A DNA stretch of 64,000 nucleotides, taken from contig OZ244935.1 of the NCBI GenBank assembly GCA_965222005.1, forward strand, positions 4,526,001-4,590,000, in the 5' to 3' direction. This document shows, one piece after another, positions 8,261-17,028 of the stretch. Made by a program: the position numbers and the translations under genes. The notes under the pieces are model-generated. The model did not search any database, was not told the DNA's origin, and saw only the letters and a list, made by a program, of their open reading frames with translations. The stretch is from CBDCTM01 sp965222005 (lineage in GTDB: Bacteria > Bacteroidota > Bacteroidia > Chitinophagales > Saprospiraceae). How positions within the stretch are numbered: position 1 is the stretch's first letter; each line of letters opens with the position of its first letter.

Positions 8261-10408
8261 ATGAAATCAAAAGTTACTTCGCTGCTATTGTCCTTTTTCT
8301 TTTCATGCCTGTTTGCAGGCATTTCAGCACAATCAACTGTAAGAATCTCTGCTCCCCGCCTGTGGTGGGGCAGCCAGCCCGGGCTTATTACGGAAGCCGT
8401 ATTTAGTGTGGAACCACAAGGTATTTACACGGAGATTGGTGTCTATTTGACATTTTCAGCCAGCAATACTTCATATTCACCATCCGATTCTCTTGAAGTG
8501 GAGTACAAATTTCAGCTGCCGCCACAGGCTCATGTCCACGATTCCTGGCTGTGGATTGACGATATAATTGTACGGGCCGATATCTGGGATGTTTGGAAGG
8601 CCACACAAGTGTATGAAGACATTGTGGACAGGCGGCAGGACCCTTCCCTATTGCGCAAATTGGAAAATGGACACTATGAGCTACGTATCTTTCCCATATT
8701 AAAGAATGAAGATCGCAAGGTCAAGATATCCATACTAATGCCCACCCAGTGGTCGGCAGAGCAGGTTATTACTAAATTGCCTTTTGAGATGCTGACTGGT
8801 TCTGCATTGCCGGTGAAAGATGCCCGCATCGTTACCTGGGATGATTCGCAGTGGCCGGCGCCGAGCATTCTTGAATATCCCAACCAGGTTTTTTCGCCTG
8901 CCTATGACGATGATTTGGGCAACGTCAAGCAAATCGTTCTTCCACAAGCTCCTCCCTATGCACTTTCATTTGGCATGCAGGCGCCCTTGCAGGACGGCAT
9001 GTTTCTGAGCCGCCACGCTGTTGGGGACGATCAATATTTCCAACTTGCCCTATTGCCCGACCAGATCACAGACATTCAGCACTCCAACAAAACGGTGGTC
9101 CTTTTTGACCGGGAGCAAAACACCCATTCGACCTCCATTGAAGATATATTTTTCCACATCAAAAATCAGTTAAAATTTCAGCTTTCCGAATCTGACAGCT
9201 TCAACCTCATCCTGTCACAAGACGATATCTTCCGACTCAGTGAACATTGGTTGCCGGCAGATTCAACCACACTGGAAAATGCTTTTGCCTCACTCAATAG
9301 CAGCCATCTTTCCCAAACTTCCCATCTGCCAGAATTGCTGCACAATGCCATTGACTTTGTGCAGTCAGAGGGGCAAACGGGTCAGATACTCCTTATTGCC
9401 AGTTCCAATATACTTGGCGACAATGAAGAGGCCAATGAAGCGATCGACGATTTGATGACCAGTATGAGCAATGAGATCATTCCGATCCATATTGTTAATT
9501 TTCAAGACCAGAATTTTGATTATTACTGGATCGGCAATATTAAATATGCGGGCAGCGGTTATTTTTTCCAAAACATCACCCGCCAGACCGCTGGCAACTA
9601 TTATGATGTGCTCACCCAAGGGCTTCTACCCAGCGCTGCCATTGCGGAAGCCGTTTCGGATGTAACGGCCCTTCCCGCCTCCTTTGACATTCATACCGAT
9701 CTGCAAAATGGTTTTTGTTTTGATCGTTATTCTGTGTTCTACGGAGGGCAGTCACAAAACTTGAACAAACCATTCTTACAAGTGGGTAAAATGACTGGAG
9801 ATTTTCCCTTCGAAATAGAAGTTTCGGGGATTTATCAAGGAAATATCTTTTCAGAGACTATAGTACGGGAAGAAGTGGACGTACAAGTAGCTGATACATT
9901 GGCCGAAGAAAGTTGGATAGGCAATCACATTCTCCACCTCGAACAAAACCAACAGTCCAATAGTGCCATTGCAAATATCGTTGACATCAGCATCGATCAT
10001 CGGGTGCTATCCCTTTATACGGCCTTCATTGCGCTCGAACCCCTACAGGGCGGCAGTATTTGTGCATCCTGCCTCAACAATACCGATGATGAAGTATTGG
10101 TATCAACTAAGAGTGCCTTTGATCAAGCTATAAAAATTGATGTTTTTCCAAATCCATTTAAGAATTCGGTAAATATTCAACTACTGCTAAACCAGCAATT
10201 TGCTTCTGAGATTCAGTATATCAGTGTTTTCGATGCACGGGGGACTTTGATCCGCAAGCTGAAAGGAAAAACTGCTCCCAATCAGATGACTCTGATATGG
10301 GATGGCTTGGATCAAAATGGCCAGTCTGTGCCACCAGGCATTTATTTTTTGATTATTCAAACTGACCGTGGCACTTATTCGACAAAGCTGATGTGCGCAG
10401 GTCGCTAG
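8261..10408 (+). CDS. VIT-domain surface protein with degenerate VWA-like region and T9SS sorting domain
   Basis: 715 residues. A signal peptide (about 1-23) is followed by a VIT (vault/inter-alpha-trypsin) domain (about 30-170; VEYKFQLPPQAHVHDSWLWI and the ATQVYEDIVDRRQDPSLL segment are characteristic). The middle (about 275-460) has the strand/helix rhythm of a von Willebrand A domain, but where the metal site DxSxS is expected the sequence reads VVLFDREQN, so the metal-dependent adhesion site appears lost. The C-terminus (about 625-715) is a FlgD/T9SS type A sorting domain starting VFPNPFKNSV and ending in IYFLIIQTDRGTYSTKL. Inference: it is exported by T9SS and cell-attached or released, with a protein-binding role. 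It is alone on its strand between the tRNA and the next T9SS cargo, each with a long leader. Confidence 0.88.
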   Translation: MKSKVTSLLLSFFFSCLFAGISAQSTVRISAPRLWWGSQPGLITEAVFSVEPQGIYTEIGVYLTFSASNTSYSPSDSLEVEYKFQLPPQAHVHDSWLWIDDIIVRADIWDVWKATQVYEDIVDRRQDPSLLRKLENGHYELRIFPILKNEDRKVKISILMPTQWSAEQVITKLPFEMLTGSALPVKDARIVTWDDSQWPAPSILEYPNQVFSPAYDDDLGNVKQIVLPQAPPYALSFGMQAPLQDGMFLSRHAVGDDQYFQLALLPDQITDIQHSNKTVVLFDREQNTHSTSIEDIFFHIKNQLKFQLSESDSFNLILSQDDIFRLSEHWLPADSTTLENAFASLNSSHLSQTSHLPELLHNAIDFVQSEGQTGQILLIASSNILGDNEEANEAIDDLMTSMSNEIIPIHIVNFQDQNFDYYWIGNIKYAGSGYFFQNITRQTAGNYYDVLTQGLLPSAAIAEAVSDVTALPASFDIHTDLQNGFCFDRYSVFYGGQSQNLNKPFLQVGKMTGDFPFEIEVSGIYQGNIFSETIVREEVDVQVADTLAEESWIGNHILHLEQNQQSNSAIANIVDISIDHRVLSLYTAFIALEPLQGGSICASCLNNTDDEVLVSTKSAFDQAIKIDVFPNPFKNSVNIQLLLNQQFASEIQYISVFDARGTLIRKLKGKTAPNQMTLIWDGLDQNGQSVPPGIYFLIIQTDRGTYSTKLMCAGR

Positions 10409-10542
10409 CTGCAAACCAATCTGCGGCAGCAAATTATGATCAAACAACCGCTTGGTTTTTGGGGTTTTGCCTGATTTGGTTAATTTTAGAGGTCAATAGT
10501 CACCTAAGGGCATGTCTAAACTTCCATCCATAAGTATTATTC

Positions 10543-10643
10543 AAAAAAATAAACCTTCTTTTCAATTTTTGAATTAGGCTCCACTTCACTACCCTTTGGT
10601 CGTTCAGTTATCGCCGATTTCAAAAATGCCGGATTTATTTTTT
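10543..10643 (+). repeat. Leader repeat, copy 1 (long form)
   Basis: An imperfect inverted repeat: the left arm AAAAAAATAAACC (10543-10555) faces the right arm GGATTTATTTTTT (10631-10643). The segment 10549-10574 matches 47725-47750 at 24 of 26 bases. The segment 10618-10643 matches the minus strand of 60699-60724 at 25 of 26 bases. It ends 24 bp before the next start codon. All three copies lie just upstream of a start codon. Confidence 0.7.
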
Positions 10644-10667
10644 AACTGGTACTAAAACACATTCACC

Positions 10668-12329
10668 ATGAAAAATGCATCCCCTATTCTGATCTGCTTA
10701 CTAATTGCCTCCTTCATCGCACCCAATAAGCTTGGCGCCCAAAATACCTTTGAAAGGATACTTTCCGGTGTAGGGCATATCCAAAATCAGGGAATTACCG
10801 CTACCTCCGATGGCGGCAACAGCATTTGTGGTATTATGGACAACGGCAGTGCAAGCCGTATATTTATCAGCAAGCTGGATTGCAAGGGAGAGGTGGAATG
10901 GACCAATTTGTATCAAAATTCATCCACCATCAATAATATCAGCCAGCGTGTAGTGGAACTACCCAATGAGGGCTATGTGCTGGCTACCAATATGGGAACT
11001 TACCAAAATTACAATATGTTGGTGATCCGCCTGGATGCGGACGGCAATACGCTTTGGCAAAAAGGCATGCTTGGCAACAGGGATGATGTGCTCAACGATG
11101 CTGTGCGCAGCCCCGACGGCGGAATTGTGATATCCGGCGCTACGAATACCTATGGCCAAGATAAAAACACCTCCAGCCTGACGTTCAAGGATGTGTATAT
11201 CACCAAACTCGATAGTGATGGCAATCTGCTGTGGTCCAAGACATTTGGCACCGCTTCTACAGTCGATGAAGGCACCACCATTATCAATACACAGGACGGT
11301 GGGTATGCGCTCACCGGCCGCTACATCGATCGAGGAGCTTTCCAAATATTGCTGCTCAAACTGGATGGAGAGGGTGAACTGGATTTTATCCGTACCTATG
11401 GCGACACTTTGCAGCGCAACTATGCCTATGGTATTTTACAAAATGCGGAAGGCGAATTTCTGATCTCCGGAAGTACCACGCTACACAAAGGCCATTTCAA
11501 TGATCCACCCGACCCCTGTTTGCTGAAAATAAGCGCAGAGGGAGACCTCATTTGGGCACGTACCTACATCCCACAGTCCAATGACCACTCAGATTCCGGT
11601 TCTGCTGTTTTGGAAACCGATGACGGGTATGTAATTTCGATGCCCACCATTTCCTTTCAATCTCCCGGCTCCATTGTGCCCAACAAGTTTGCCCTCATCC
11701 ATACTGACAAAGACGGTCACATGACAGCGACAGAGACTTACACCAATGGCTACTCTCATTATCCCGAAATTGCAAAAATCCCGGATGGTTCCGGCTATTA
11801 CCTGGCCGGCTTTGGTACTGAGATCACTACCACTTTCAGCCCGCACATTATCCGGCTGGACAATACTTTTGGAGGGGCCTGCAACAAGGTAGATCGAAGT
11901 ACTGCTATCGTGGAAGCAGAATCGGATTTCATCGAAAAAACGCCGGAAACAGTAGAAGGAACAGGCGCCAATTGGGTCAACATCAATGGAATAGTGGATA
12001 CCTATACGTTCGAGTCTCATACGCTCTGTGAATCCATAGTAGAGGAATGTGAACTGCCCAGCGCTTTGATGGAGGTGGACAAAATGCAGCTGCTGGCCTT
12101 GTACCCCAATCCTGTTGAGCGCGAACTAGGCTTTTCGATACCTCAAGGGAGCGCCCGCCTTTTTCAGGTTCAAATCATCCATACCGATGGCCGGCTCATT
12201 CGCAGTGAGCGGCTAAATACAGCCAATCCGGAGCAGCACCTGGATGTAAGCGATCTGCCTAAAGGGGTGTATGTGCTGCGCCTTTGGAATGAGGAGCAGT
12301 GGTATGGTGGGCAATTTGTGAAGATGTAG
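10668..12329 (+). CDS. Secreted repeat-propeller protein with T9SS sorting domain
   Basis: 553 residues. A signal peptide (about 1-24) is followed by at least six propeller-like repeats of about 50-60 residues (about 30-400), each carrying a KLDxxGxxxW core such as ITKLDSDGNLLWSKTFG and a later DGGyaltG turn. This pattern is common in Bacteroidota secreted proteins that form beta-propellers. A T9SS type A sorting domain closes the protein (about 475-553, starting LYPNPVERELGFSI, ending GVYVLRLWNEEQWYGGQF). No catalytic motif was seen, so the function is unknown beyond surface or extracellular localisation by T9SS. The start is preceded by the leader repeat at 10543-10643. It converges with hemH. 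Confidence 0.88.
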   Translation: MKNASPILICLLIASFIAPNKLGAQNTFERILSGVGHIQNQGITATSDGGNSICGIMDNGSASRIFISKLDCKGEVEWTNLYQNSSTINNISQRVVELPNEGYVLATNMGTYQNYNMLVIRLDADGNTLWQKGMLGNRDDVLNDAVRSPDGGIVISGATNTYGQDKNTSSLTFKDVYITKLDSDGNLLWSKTFGTASTVDEGTTIINTQDGGYALTGRYIDRGAFQILLLKLDGEGELDFIRTYGDTLQRNYAYGILQNAEGEFLISGSTTLHKGHFNDPPDPCLLKISAEGDLIWARTYIPQSNDHSDSGSAVLETDDGYVISMPTISFQSPGSIVPNKFALIHTDKDGHMTATETYTNGYSHYPEIAKIPDGSGYYLAGFGTEITTTFSPHIIRLDNTFGGACNKVDRSTAIVEAESDFIEKTPETVEGTGANWVNINGIVDTYTFESHTLCESIVEECELPSALMEVDKMQLLALYPNPVERELGFSIPQGSARLFQVQIIHTDGRLIRSERLNTANPEQHLDVSDLPKGVYVLRLWNEEQWYGGQFVKM

Positions 12330-12400
12330 GTCCACTCCCGGACGGGATCAGCGGTTTATTCTAAAGAGATCCCTTGACGGGATGATAATGAGGGCGGGCA

Positions 12401-13423
12401 TCAAGCATGGCGCAACACCAAATCCTTTACCGTCGCTATCCAATCCGGCTCGGCATTGAGGCTGGGCACCAAATCGAGCTGCGCCCCTCCTTTCTCCAAA
12501 AACAACTCCCGATATTCATGGCCAATCTCAATGGTGGTCTCCAGGCAATCGGCTACAAAGGCCGGGCAAAACACCAGCAACTTCCGGTTTCCCTTTGCCG
12601 CCTGCTCTTCAATTAGCTCACTGGTGTAGGGCCGCGTCCATGCATCCGGCCCCAGACGCGACTGGAAGCAGATACTGTATTGCTCCCTCTTAAGGCCCAG
12701 CTTTTCAGCAATGGCAAAGCTGGTGGCATAACACTGGGCAGCATAGCAATATTGATTGTGAGCTGTTATTTGATGACAGCAATCGGCCCTTTGCAAGCAG
12801 TGGCGGGCTGTATCGGCCTTCAGCAGTTGTCGTTGTGGCAAGCCATGATAACTGAATAGTACATGATCGTAAGCCCGCAAATCGAAGGCTTGGCTGTTTT
12901 TTACAAACACATCGATCATGCCTTCCTCCTCATAAAAAGAATGGATGAGCTGTACAGGAGGAATTACCTCCAGTCGGCACAGCACCCGCATCACCTCATC
13001 GAGTACCGAGCCGGTGGTGGCAGAGGCATATTGTGGGAACAGTGGCAATACGATCAGACGGGCAGGCGGCACACTCAGCAGTTGCTGGATCGCCGACTCG
13101 ATGGAGGGCTGCTGATAGCGCATTGCCAACGCTACCCTATACGCATCGCCCAGCAAATCCTGCAAACCGGCGGCGAGTTGCTCGCCATAGATTTTGAGCG
13201 GAGAGCCTTGCGGAGTCCAGAGCTGGCGGTACAATTTGGCTGAGCTACCGCTACGAAAGGGAGCAATGATACCGCGTACCAGCAGCTGACGGGCCAGCCA
13301 GGGGTAGTCGATTACACGGCGGTCGAGCAGGAATTGTTTGAGGTATCGGTAAACCGCTCCGCGCGTAGGCTCATCCGGAGTGCCCAGATTGACCAGCAGC
13401 ACGGCAGTTTTGGCTTTTGTCAT
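12401..13423 (-). CDS. hemH: Ferrochelatase
   Basis: 340 residues, the normal length. It inserts Fe2+ into protoporphyrin IX, the last step of haem synthesis. The opening VLLVNLGTPDEPT and the metal-site segment FSYHGLPQRQL (catalytic His at residue 193) are diagnostic. Several Cys cluster after it (CLQRADCC and YCYAAQCYATS), as in other bacterial ferrochelatases; whether a cluster is bound is not clear. No hydrophobic C-terminal anchor is visible, so a soluble or peripheral enzyme is likely. It starts 156 bp from divergent surE. A TAnnTTTG box 4 bp upstream suggests a leaderless transcript. It would supply haem for the ccm genes and the peroxidase elsewhere in the window. Confidence 0.97.
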   Translation of the reverse strand: MTKAKTAVLLVNLGTPDEPTRGAVYRYLKQFLLDRRVIDYPWLARQLLVRGIIAPFRSGSSAKLYRQLWTPQGSPLKIYGEQLAAGLQDLLGDAYRVALAMRYQQPSIESAIQQLLSVPPARLIVLPLFPQYASATTGSVLDEVMRVLCRLEVIPPVQLIHSFYEEEGMIDVFVKNSQAFDLRAYDHVLFSYHGLPQRQLLKADTARHCLQRADCCHQITAHNQYCYAAQCYATSFAIAEKLGLKREQYSICFQSRLGPDAWTRPYTSELIEEQAAKGNRKLLVFCPAFVADCLETTIEIGHEYRELFLEKGGAQLDLVPSLNAEPDWIATVKDLVLRHA

Positions 13424-13427
13424 AGGC

Positions 13428-13435
13428 CAAAACTA
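13428..13435 (-). promoter_or_regulatory. Putative -7 box of hemH, leaderless
   Basis: On the minus strand this reads TAGTTTTG, an exact TAnnTTTG match. It ends only 4 bp before the hemH ATG, so transcription would begin at or within a few bases of the start codon. Confidence 0.5.
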
Positions 13436-13542
13436 CAAAGGATCAACAAAGGTATTGTTATATGCCTGTCAAAAAAAAAAGAAGCCCCGAAAGTTTATTT
13501 CAATTTAATAGACGACCTAGCCACAAAGCTTTTGAAAATTGG

Positions 13543-13550
13543 TAGTTTTG
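13543..13550 (+). promoter_or_regulatory. Putative -7 box of surE
   Basis: TAGTTTTG is an exact TAnnTTTG match 29 bp before the chosen surE ATG. It lies inside the in-frame upstream extension of the gene, which supports the downstream start at 13580. No clear -33 TTTG at the usual spacing. Confidence 0.4.
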
Positions 13551-13579
13551 GGCTTTTCAATAGTATAGCCGGATTGCTT

Positions 13580-14347
13580 ATGAAACGTCCCCTCATACTC
13601 GCTACCAATGACGATGGCATGTTTGCTCCGGGACTTCGGGCACTGGTGACAATTGCCAAAGAAATGGGAGAAGTGGTAGTAGTAGCCCCCGATTCCCCAC
13701 AGTCGGGAAAGGGGCATGCCATTACCATCGAAGAGCCACTAAGACTCCACAAAGTTCAGCTGATGGATGGCATTGAGGCTTTCGAATGTACCGGCACTCC
13801 GGTGGATTGTGTGAAACTGGCTCACAATATTGTCCTCAAAGATCGCAAGCCGGATCTGTGCATATCGGGCATCAATCACGGTTCCAATGCCTCGATCAAC
13901 ATTTTATACTCAGGCACGATGTCGGCAGCTATGGAGGCTTCGCTGGAGGGGATCCAATCGATCGGTTTTTCTCTGCTCGATTATTCCTTCAACGCCAATT
14001 TTGAGGCGGCTAAAGGGTATGTAAGACAGATTATCCGGGGGGTGTTGGACAAAGGAATGAGTGATTGCCAATTGCTCAATGTCAATATTCCCAATTTGCC
14101 GAAAGGAGACATCAAAGGTGTCCGGATTTGCCGCCAGGCTGAAGCGCGCTGGATCGAAGAGTTCGCAGAGGCAAAAGACCCGCGAGGCCAAACCTACTAC
14201 TGGCTTACCGGCCGTTTTGTCAACGACGATCCACGTGCCGACACCGATGCCCGCGCATTGGAGGAAGGCTATATTTCGGTAGTGCCTTGTGGCCATGACC
14301 TGACCCGGCCCAGTGCGTTGAAAGGATTGGCACATTTGGCACAATAG
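13580..14347 (+). CDS. surE: 5'/3'-nucleotidase SurE
   Basis: 255 residues from the ATG at 13580. The frame is open further upstream to 13334, but that extension overlaps hemH on the other strand and lacks family similarity, whereas MKRPLILATNDDG is the standard SurE start. SurE dephosphorylates nucleoside monophosphates with a divalent metal. The Asp pair in TNDDG (residues 11-12), the SPQSGKGHAIT loop and the SGINHGSN segment are the expected metal and substrate elements. Cytosolic enzyme. In many Bacteroidota surE sits close to lpxB; here a receptor, a barrel and a peroxidase lie between them. Confidence 0.96.
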   Translation: MKRPLILATNDDGMFAPGLRALVTIAKEMGEVVVVAPDSPQSGKGHAITIEEPLRLHKVQLMDGIEAFECTGTPVDCVKLAHNIVLKDRKPDLCISGINHGSNASINILYSGTMSAAMEASLEGIQSIGFSLLDYSFNANFEAAKGYVRQIIRGVLDKGMSDCQLLNVNIPNLPKGDIKGVRICRQAEARWIEEFAEAKDPRGQTYYWLTGRFVNDDPRADTDARALEEGYISVVPCGHDLTRPSALKGLAHLAQ

Positions 14348-14407
14348 GGCAAGCACCTAGGGGTAAAGCAGGATACAGTCCATCTAAATGGTAAATTGCT
14401 CTTCATC

Positions 14408-16807
14408 ATGCCACGTCTTCTTCTCCTTCTGGTACTCCTGTTTTGTCAGGCCAATAATTGGGCACAGACGCAGAACATTAAAGGAAAAATAACAGATGCT
14501 GATTCTAAAGCCCCTCTTACTGGCGCCTCCATTTCACTGTCCGGTGCGGATACATTGAGGGGCACCTCTACCGACCACAACGGAAATTTTATTCTCAAGC
14601 AAGTAGCTGTTGGTCGTCACACGCTCACTATCCAATTTTTAGGTTACGAAACAGTTGTTTTGAAAGAGCTGCTGCTGCTGTCTGATAAGGAATTGTACCT
14701 CGAAGTGGGCTTACAAGAATCGGTATCGACCCTAAGTACGGTAGAAATAATAGCCAGCAACCGCAATAATCAGCCGCTCAATGAGATGGCGATGCTCAGT
14801 GCAAGGTCCATGTCAATGGAAGAGCTCAACAGGCATGCTGCTAGTTTTTATGATCCGGCTCGAATGGCCCTCAGTTTTGCCGGGGTAGCGCAGGCTGGCG
14901 ACGATGTGCTAAACGAAATATCGGTGCGGGGCAATTCTCCTCGCGGTATTCTCTGGAGGCTGGAAGGTATCGAAATCCCCAATCCTAATCACTTTCCCGA
15001 ACGGGGCAGCTCGGGAGGCGGCATTTCGATGCTGAGCACCAATGCGATGGCTACTTCCGATTTTTTTAACGGAGCTTTTCCGGCGGAGTATGGCAATGCC
15101 CTTTCCGGGGTATTCGATATCAAAATGCGCAAAGGGAATTTCTCAAAACGGGAAACGGCTATTCAGTTGGGCGCTTTGGGCTTCGAGGCTGCTACCGAAG
15201 GGCCTTTTAGTGCCAGTTACGAAGGCTCTTATTTACTCAATTACAGATATTCCACTTTAGGCATTGTGGAGCAACTCGGTATTATCGAAGAAGGGGAAGG
15301 CACCCCCGACTTCCAGGACGCCTCCTTCAAATTGCATCTGCCAACAAAAAAAGCCGGAAACTTCAACCTCTTCGGTCTGGGGGGTACTTTTGTGACCAAT
15401 GAAGACTACGACATCAACTCATCTCAAAAGGGGAAAGAACAGAACTATGGCAAAACCGGCATTGTGGGTCTGTCAAATATTTCCTTTTTATCAAATAAAT
15501 CCTGGTTGAAGGTCATTGCTGCAGCTTCCCTATCCAAGCTGTATTTTGAAGATGGCTCCTATGCCGACTCTCTTGGGAATGGCTACCAAAAGCATTACGA
15601 TGAGCAGTTCGAAGACCTCACCCAGCGGCTGTCAGTCAGCTTCAACCACAAATTCAACAATCGGCTGGTGATGCGGCTGGGAGGGGTTATCAGCCGCCTG
15701 GCATACCGATATCATCTTGAAGAAGAGCAATATACTTCACAATTCATTGATAATGAGGAGCTTATAGAATGGCAGGGAATCTGGGACCGGGTGCTTGACA
15801 AAGAAGACGACACCTACACTTTACAGCTTTTTGGTCAGTGCAAACACCACCTCTCACCCAAAGTCACACTCCACACTGGCTTACATTTTTTTCGTTTCGG
15901 ACTCAACAATGAGCTGTCAGTGGAACCTCGGCTGGCCATGAAATGGCAGCTAAATCAAGGGCAATCTATTTCCGCAGGAGTAGGTCTGCATAGCAAATTG
16001 GAAAGCCTGCCGGCTTATTTTGTCGAACGTATCAACAGCAGCGGCAACCTGGTACAGCCCAACAGAGAGCTGCCCCTACAAGGCTCATGGCATCTGGTGA
16101 GCGGTTACCAAAACCAATTGACTAGCAGCCTGTGGCTGAATGTGGAAGCCTACTATCAGTCGATCAACAACTTGCCCATTGATGCCTCACCAGGTAGTAC
16201 CGCAGCTATTGTAAACGTTGGGCTTGACGATGTTCTATTCGAATTTGAAGCACTCTCGGGAGCAGGAAAAGGGAGAAATTACGGACTGGATATTAGCCTT
16301 GCACAGCAATTTACCAGGCAATATTATTTTCAATTGACCGGCTCATTGTTTAAATCCGAGTTCCAAACCACAACAAATCAATGGTATCCGACCCGCTTCA
16401 GCAGCAACTACAATCTGGTAGCTGTTGGAGGAAAGGAGTTTTTAGTGAGCTCGAAAAAAAATAAGAAAAAAATAGTGGGCCTCAATGGTCGCTTCCTGCT
16501 CAACGGAGGGCTACGCTACACAGCTGTTGATGAAGCAGCCTCCCTTGCGCAGCAGCGCTTAGTCTATCACAACACACCCTTTTCAGAGCATTTGCCCGCC
16601 TATTATCGTTTCGATCTGGGAATTTATTTGCACATATCCTCCCGACGAATGGGGCAGCGAATTCTGCTGCAGATTCAAAACCTGAGCAACCGGTTCAATC
16701 TTTACAGCCAGCAGGCCAGCTATGATCCACAACATATGAAAGTGGTGCATACCCAAATCGAACAACTCGGCATTCTCCCAATCTTGAGCTACCGCATCGC
16801 ATTCTGA
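14408..16807 (+). CDS. TonB-dependent receptor
   Basis: 799 residues from the ATG at 14408; an in-frame TTG four codons earlier is less likely. A signal peptide (about 1-20, ending NWAQ) is followed by a carboxypeptidase-regulatory-like domain (about 24-105, INGxxxDxxtxxPLxGAsi pattern) and a plug domain (about 110-230, with EISVRGNSPRGILWRLEGIE). A roughly 22-strand beta-barrel runs to the C-terminus, which ends in the aromatic SYRIAF as outer-membrane barrels do. It imports a substrate using TonB energy; the ligand cannot be told. It lacks the SusD partner of polysaccharide loci. It is followed by a 220-bp gap with its own promoter box, so it is probably a separate unit from the barrel/peroxidase pair. 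Confidence 0.93.
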   Translation: MPRLLLLLVLLFCQANNWAQTQNIKGKITDADSKAPLTGASISLSGADTLRGTSTDHNGNFILKQVAVGRHTLTIQFLGYETVVLKELLLLSDKELYLEVGLQESVSTLSTVEIIASNRNNQPLNEMAMLSARSMSMEELNRHAASFYDPARMALSFAGVAQAGDDVLNEISVRGNSPRGILWRLEGIEIPNPNHFPERGSSGGGISMLSTNAMATSDFFNGAFPAEYGNALSGVFDIKMRKGNFSKRETAIQLGALGFEAATEGPFSASYEGSYLLNYRYSTLGIVEQLGIIEEGEGTPDFQDASFKLHLPTKKAGNFNLFGLGGTFVTNEDYDINSSQKGKEQNYGKTGIVGLSNISFLSNKSWLKVIAAASLSKLYFEDGSYADSLGNGYQKHYDEQFEDLTQRLSVSFNHKFNNRLVMRLGGVISRLAYRYHLEEEQYTSQFIDNEELIEWQGIWDRVLDKEDDTYTLQLFGQCKHHLSPKVTLHTGLHFFRFGLNNELSVEPRLAMKWQLNQGQSISAGVGLHSKLESLPAYFVERINSSGNLVQPNRELPLQGSWHLVSGYQNQLTSSLWLNVEAYYQSINNLPIDASPGSTAAIVNVGLDDVLFEFEALSGAGKGRNYGLDISLAQQFTRQYYFQLTGSLFKSEFQTTTNQWYPTRFSSNYNLVAVGGKEFLVSSKKNKKKIVGLNGRFLLNGGLRYTAVDEAASLAQQRLVYHNTPFSEHLPAYYRFDLGIYLHISSRRMGQRILLQIQNLSNRFNLYSQQASYDPQHMKVVHTQIEQLGILPILSYRIAF

Positions 16808-16889
16808 TGCCGACCCAACCTTTTTAGAGCATTTGACGTCTATCCTATTAGTAATACTGCCTATTTGCCGGAGATTGAGTGATTGCTTT

Positions 16890-16897
16890 TATATTTG
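16890..16897 (+). promoter_or_regulatory. Putative promoter of the barrel/peroxidase pair
   Basis: TATATTTG fits TAnnTTTG, and TTTG at 16864-16867 stands 22 bp upstream, near the usual -33 spacing. The first start codon is at 17029, giving a leader of about 120 bases. Confidence 0.5.
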
Positions 16898-17028
16898 TAG
16901 TGCTTAATAGATGTTCATGGCCTAGCCAAAAATTCACCATCGGTTCCTGGCTTTTGTCAGGCATTTATACTGAGTAGTTGTTAAACAACTTCTCATTGTA
17001 TTTTTTCACTATTGAATCCTTTGAAGTT

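Noticed and set aside
12330..12400. Hairpins CCCG/CGGG and ATCCC/GGGAT between converging genes
   Set aside because: Short stems without T runs; could be weak terminators but not supportable.
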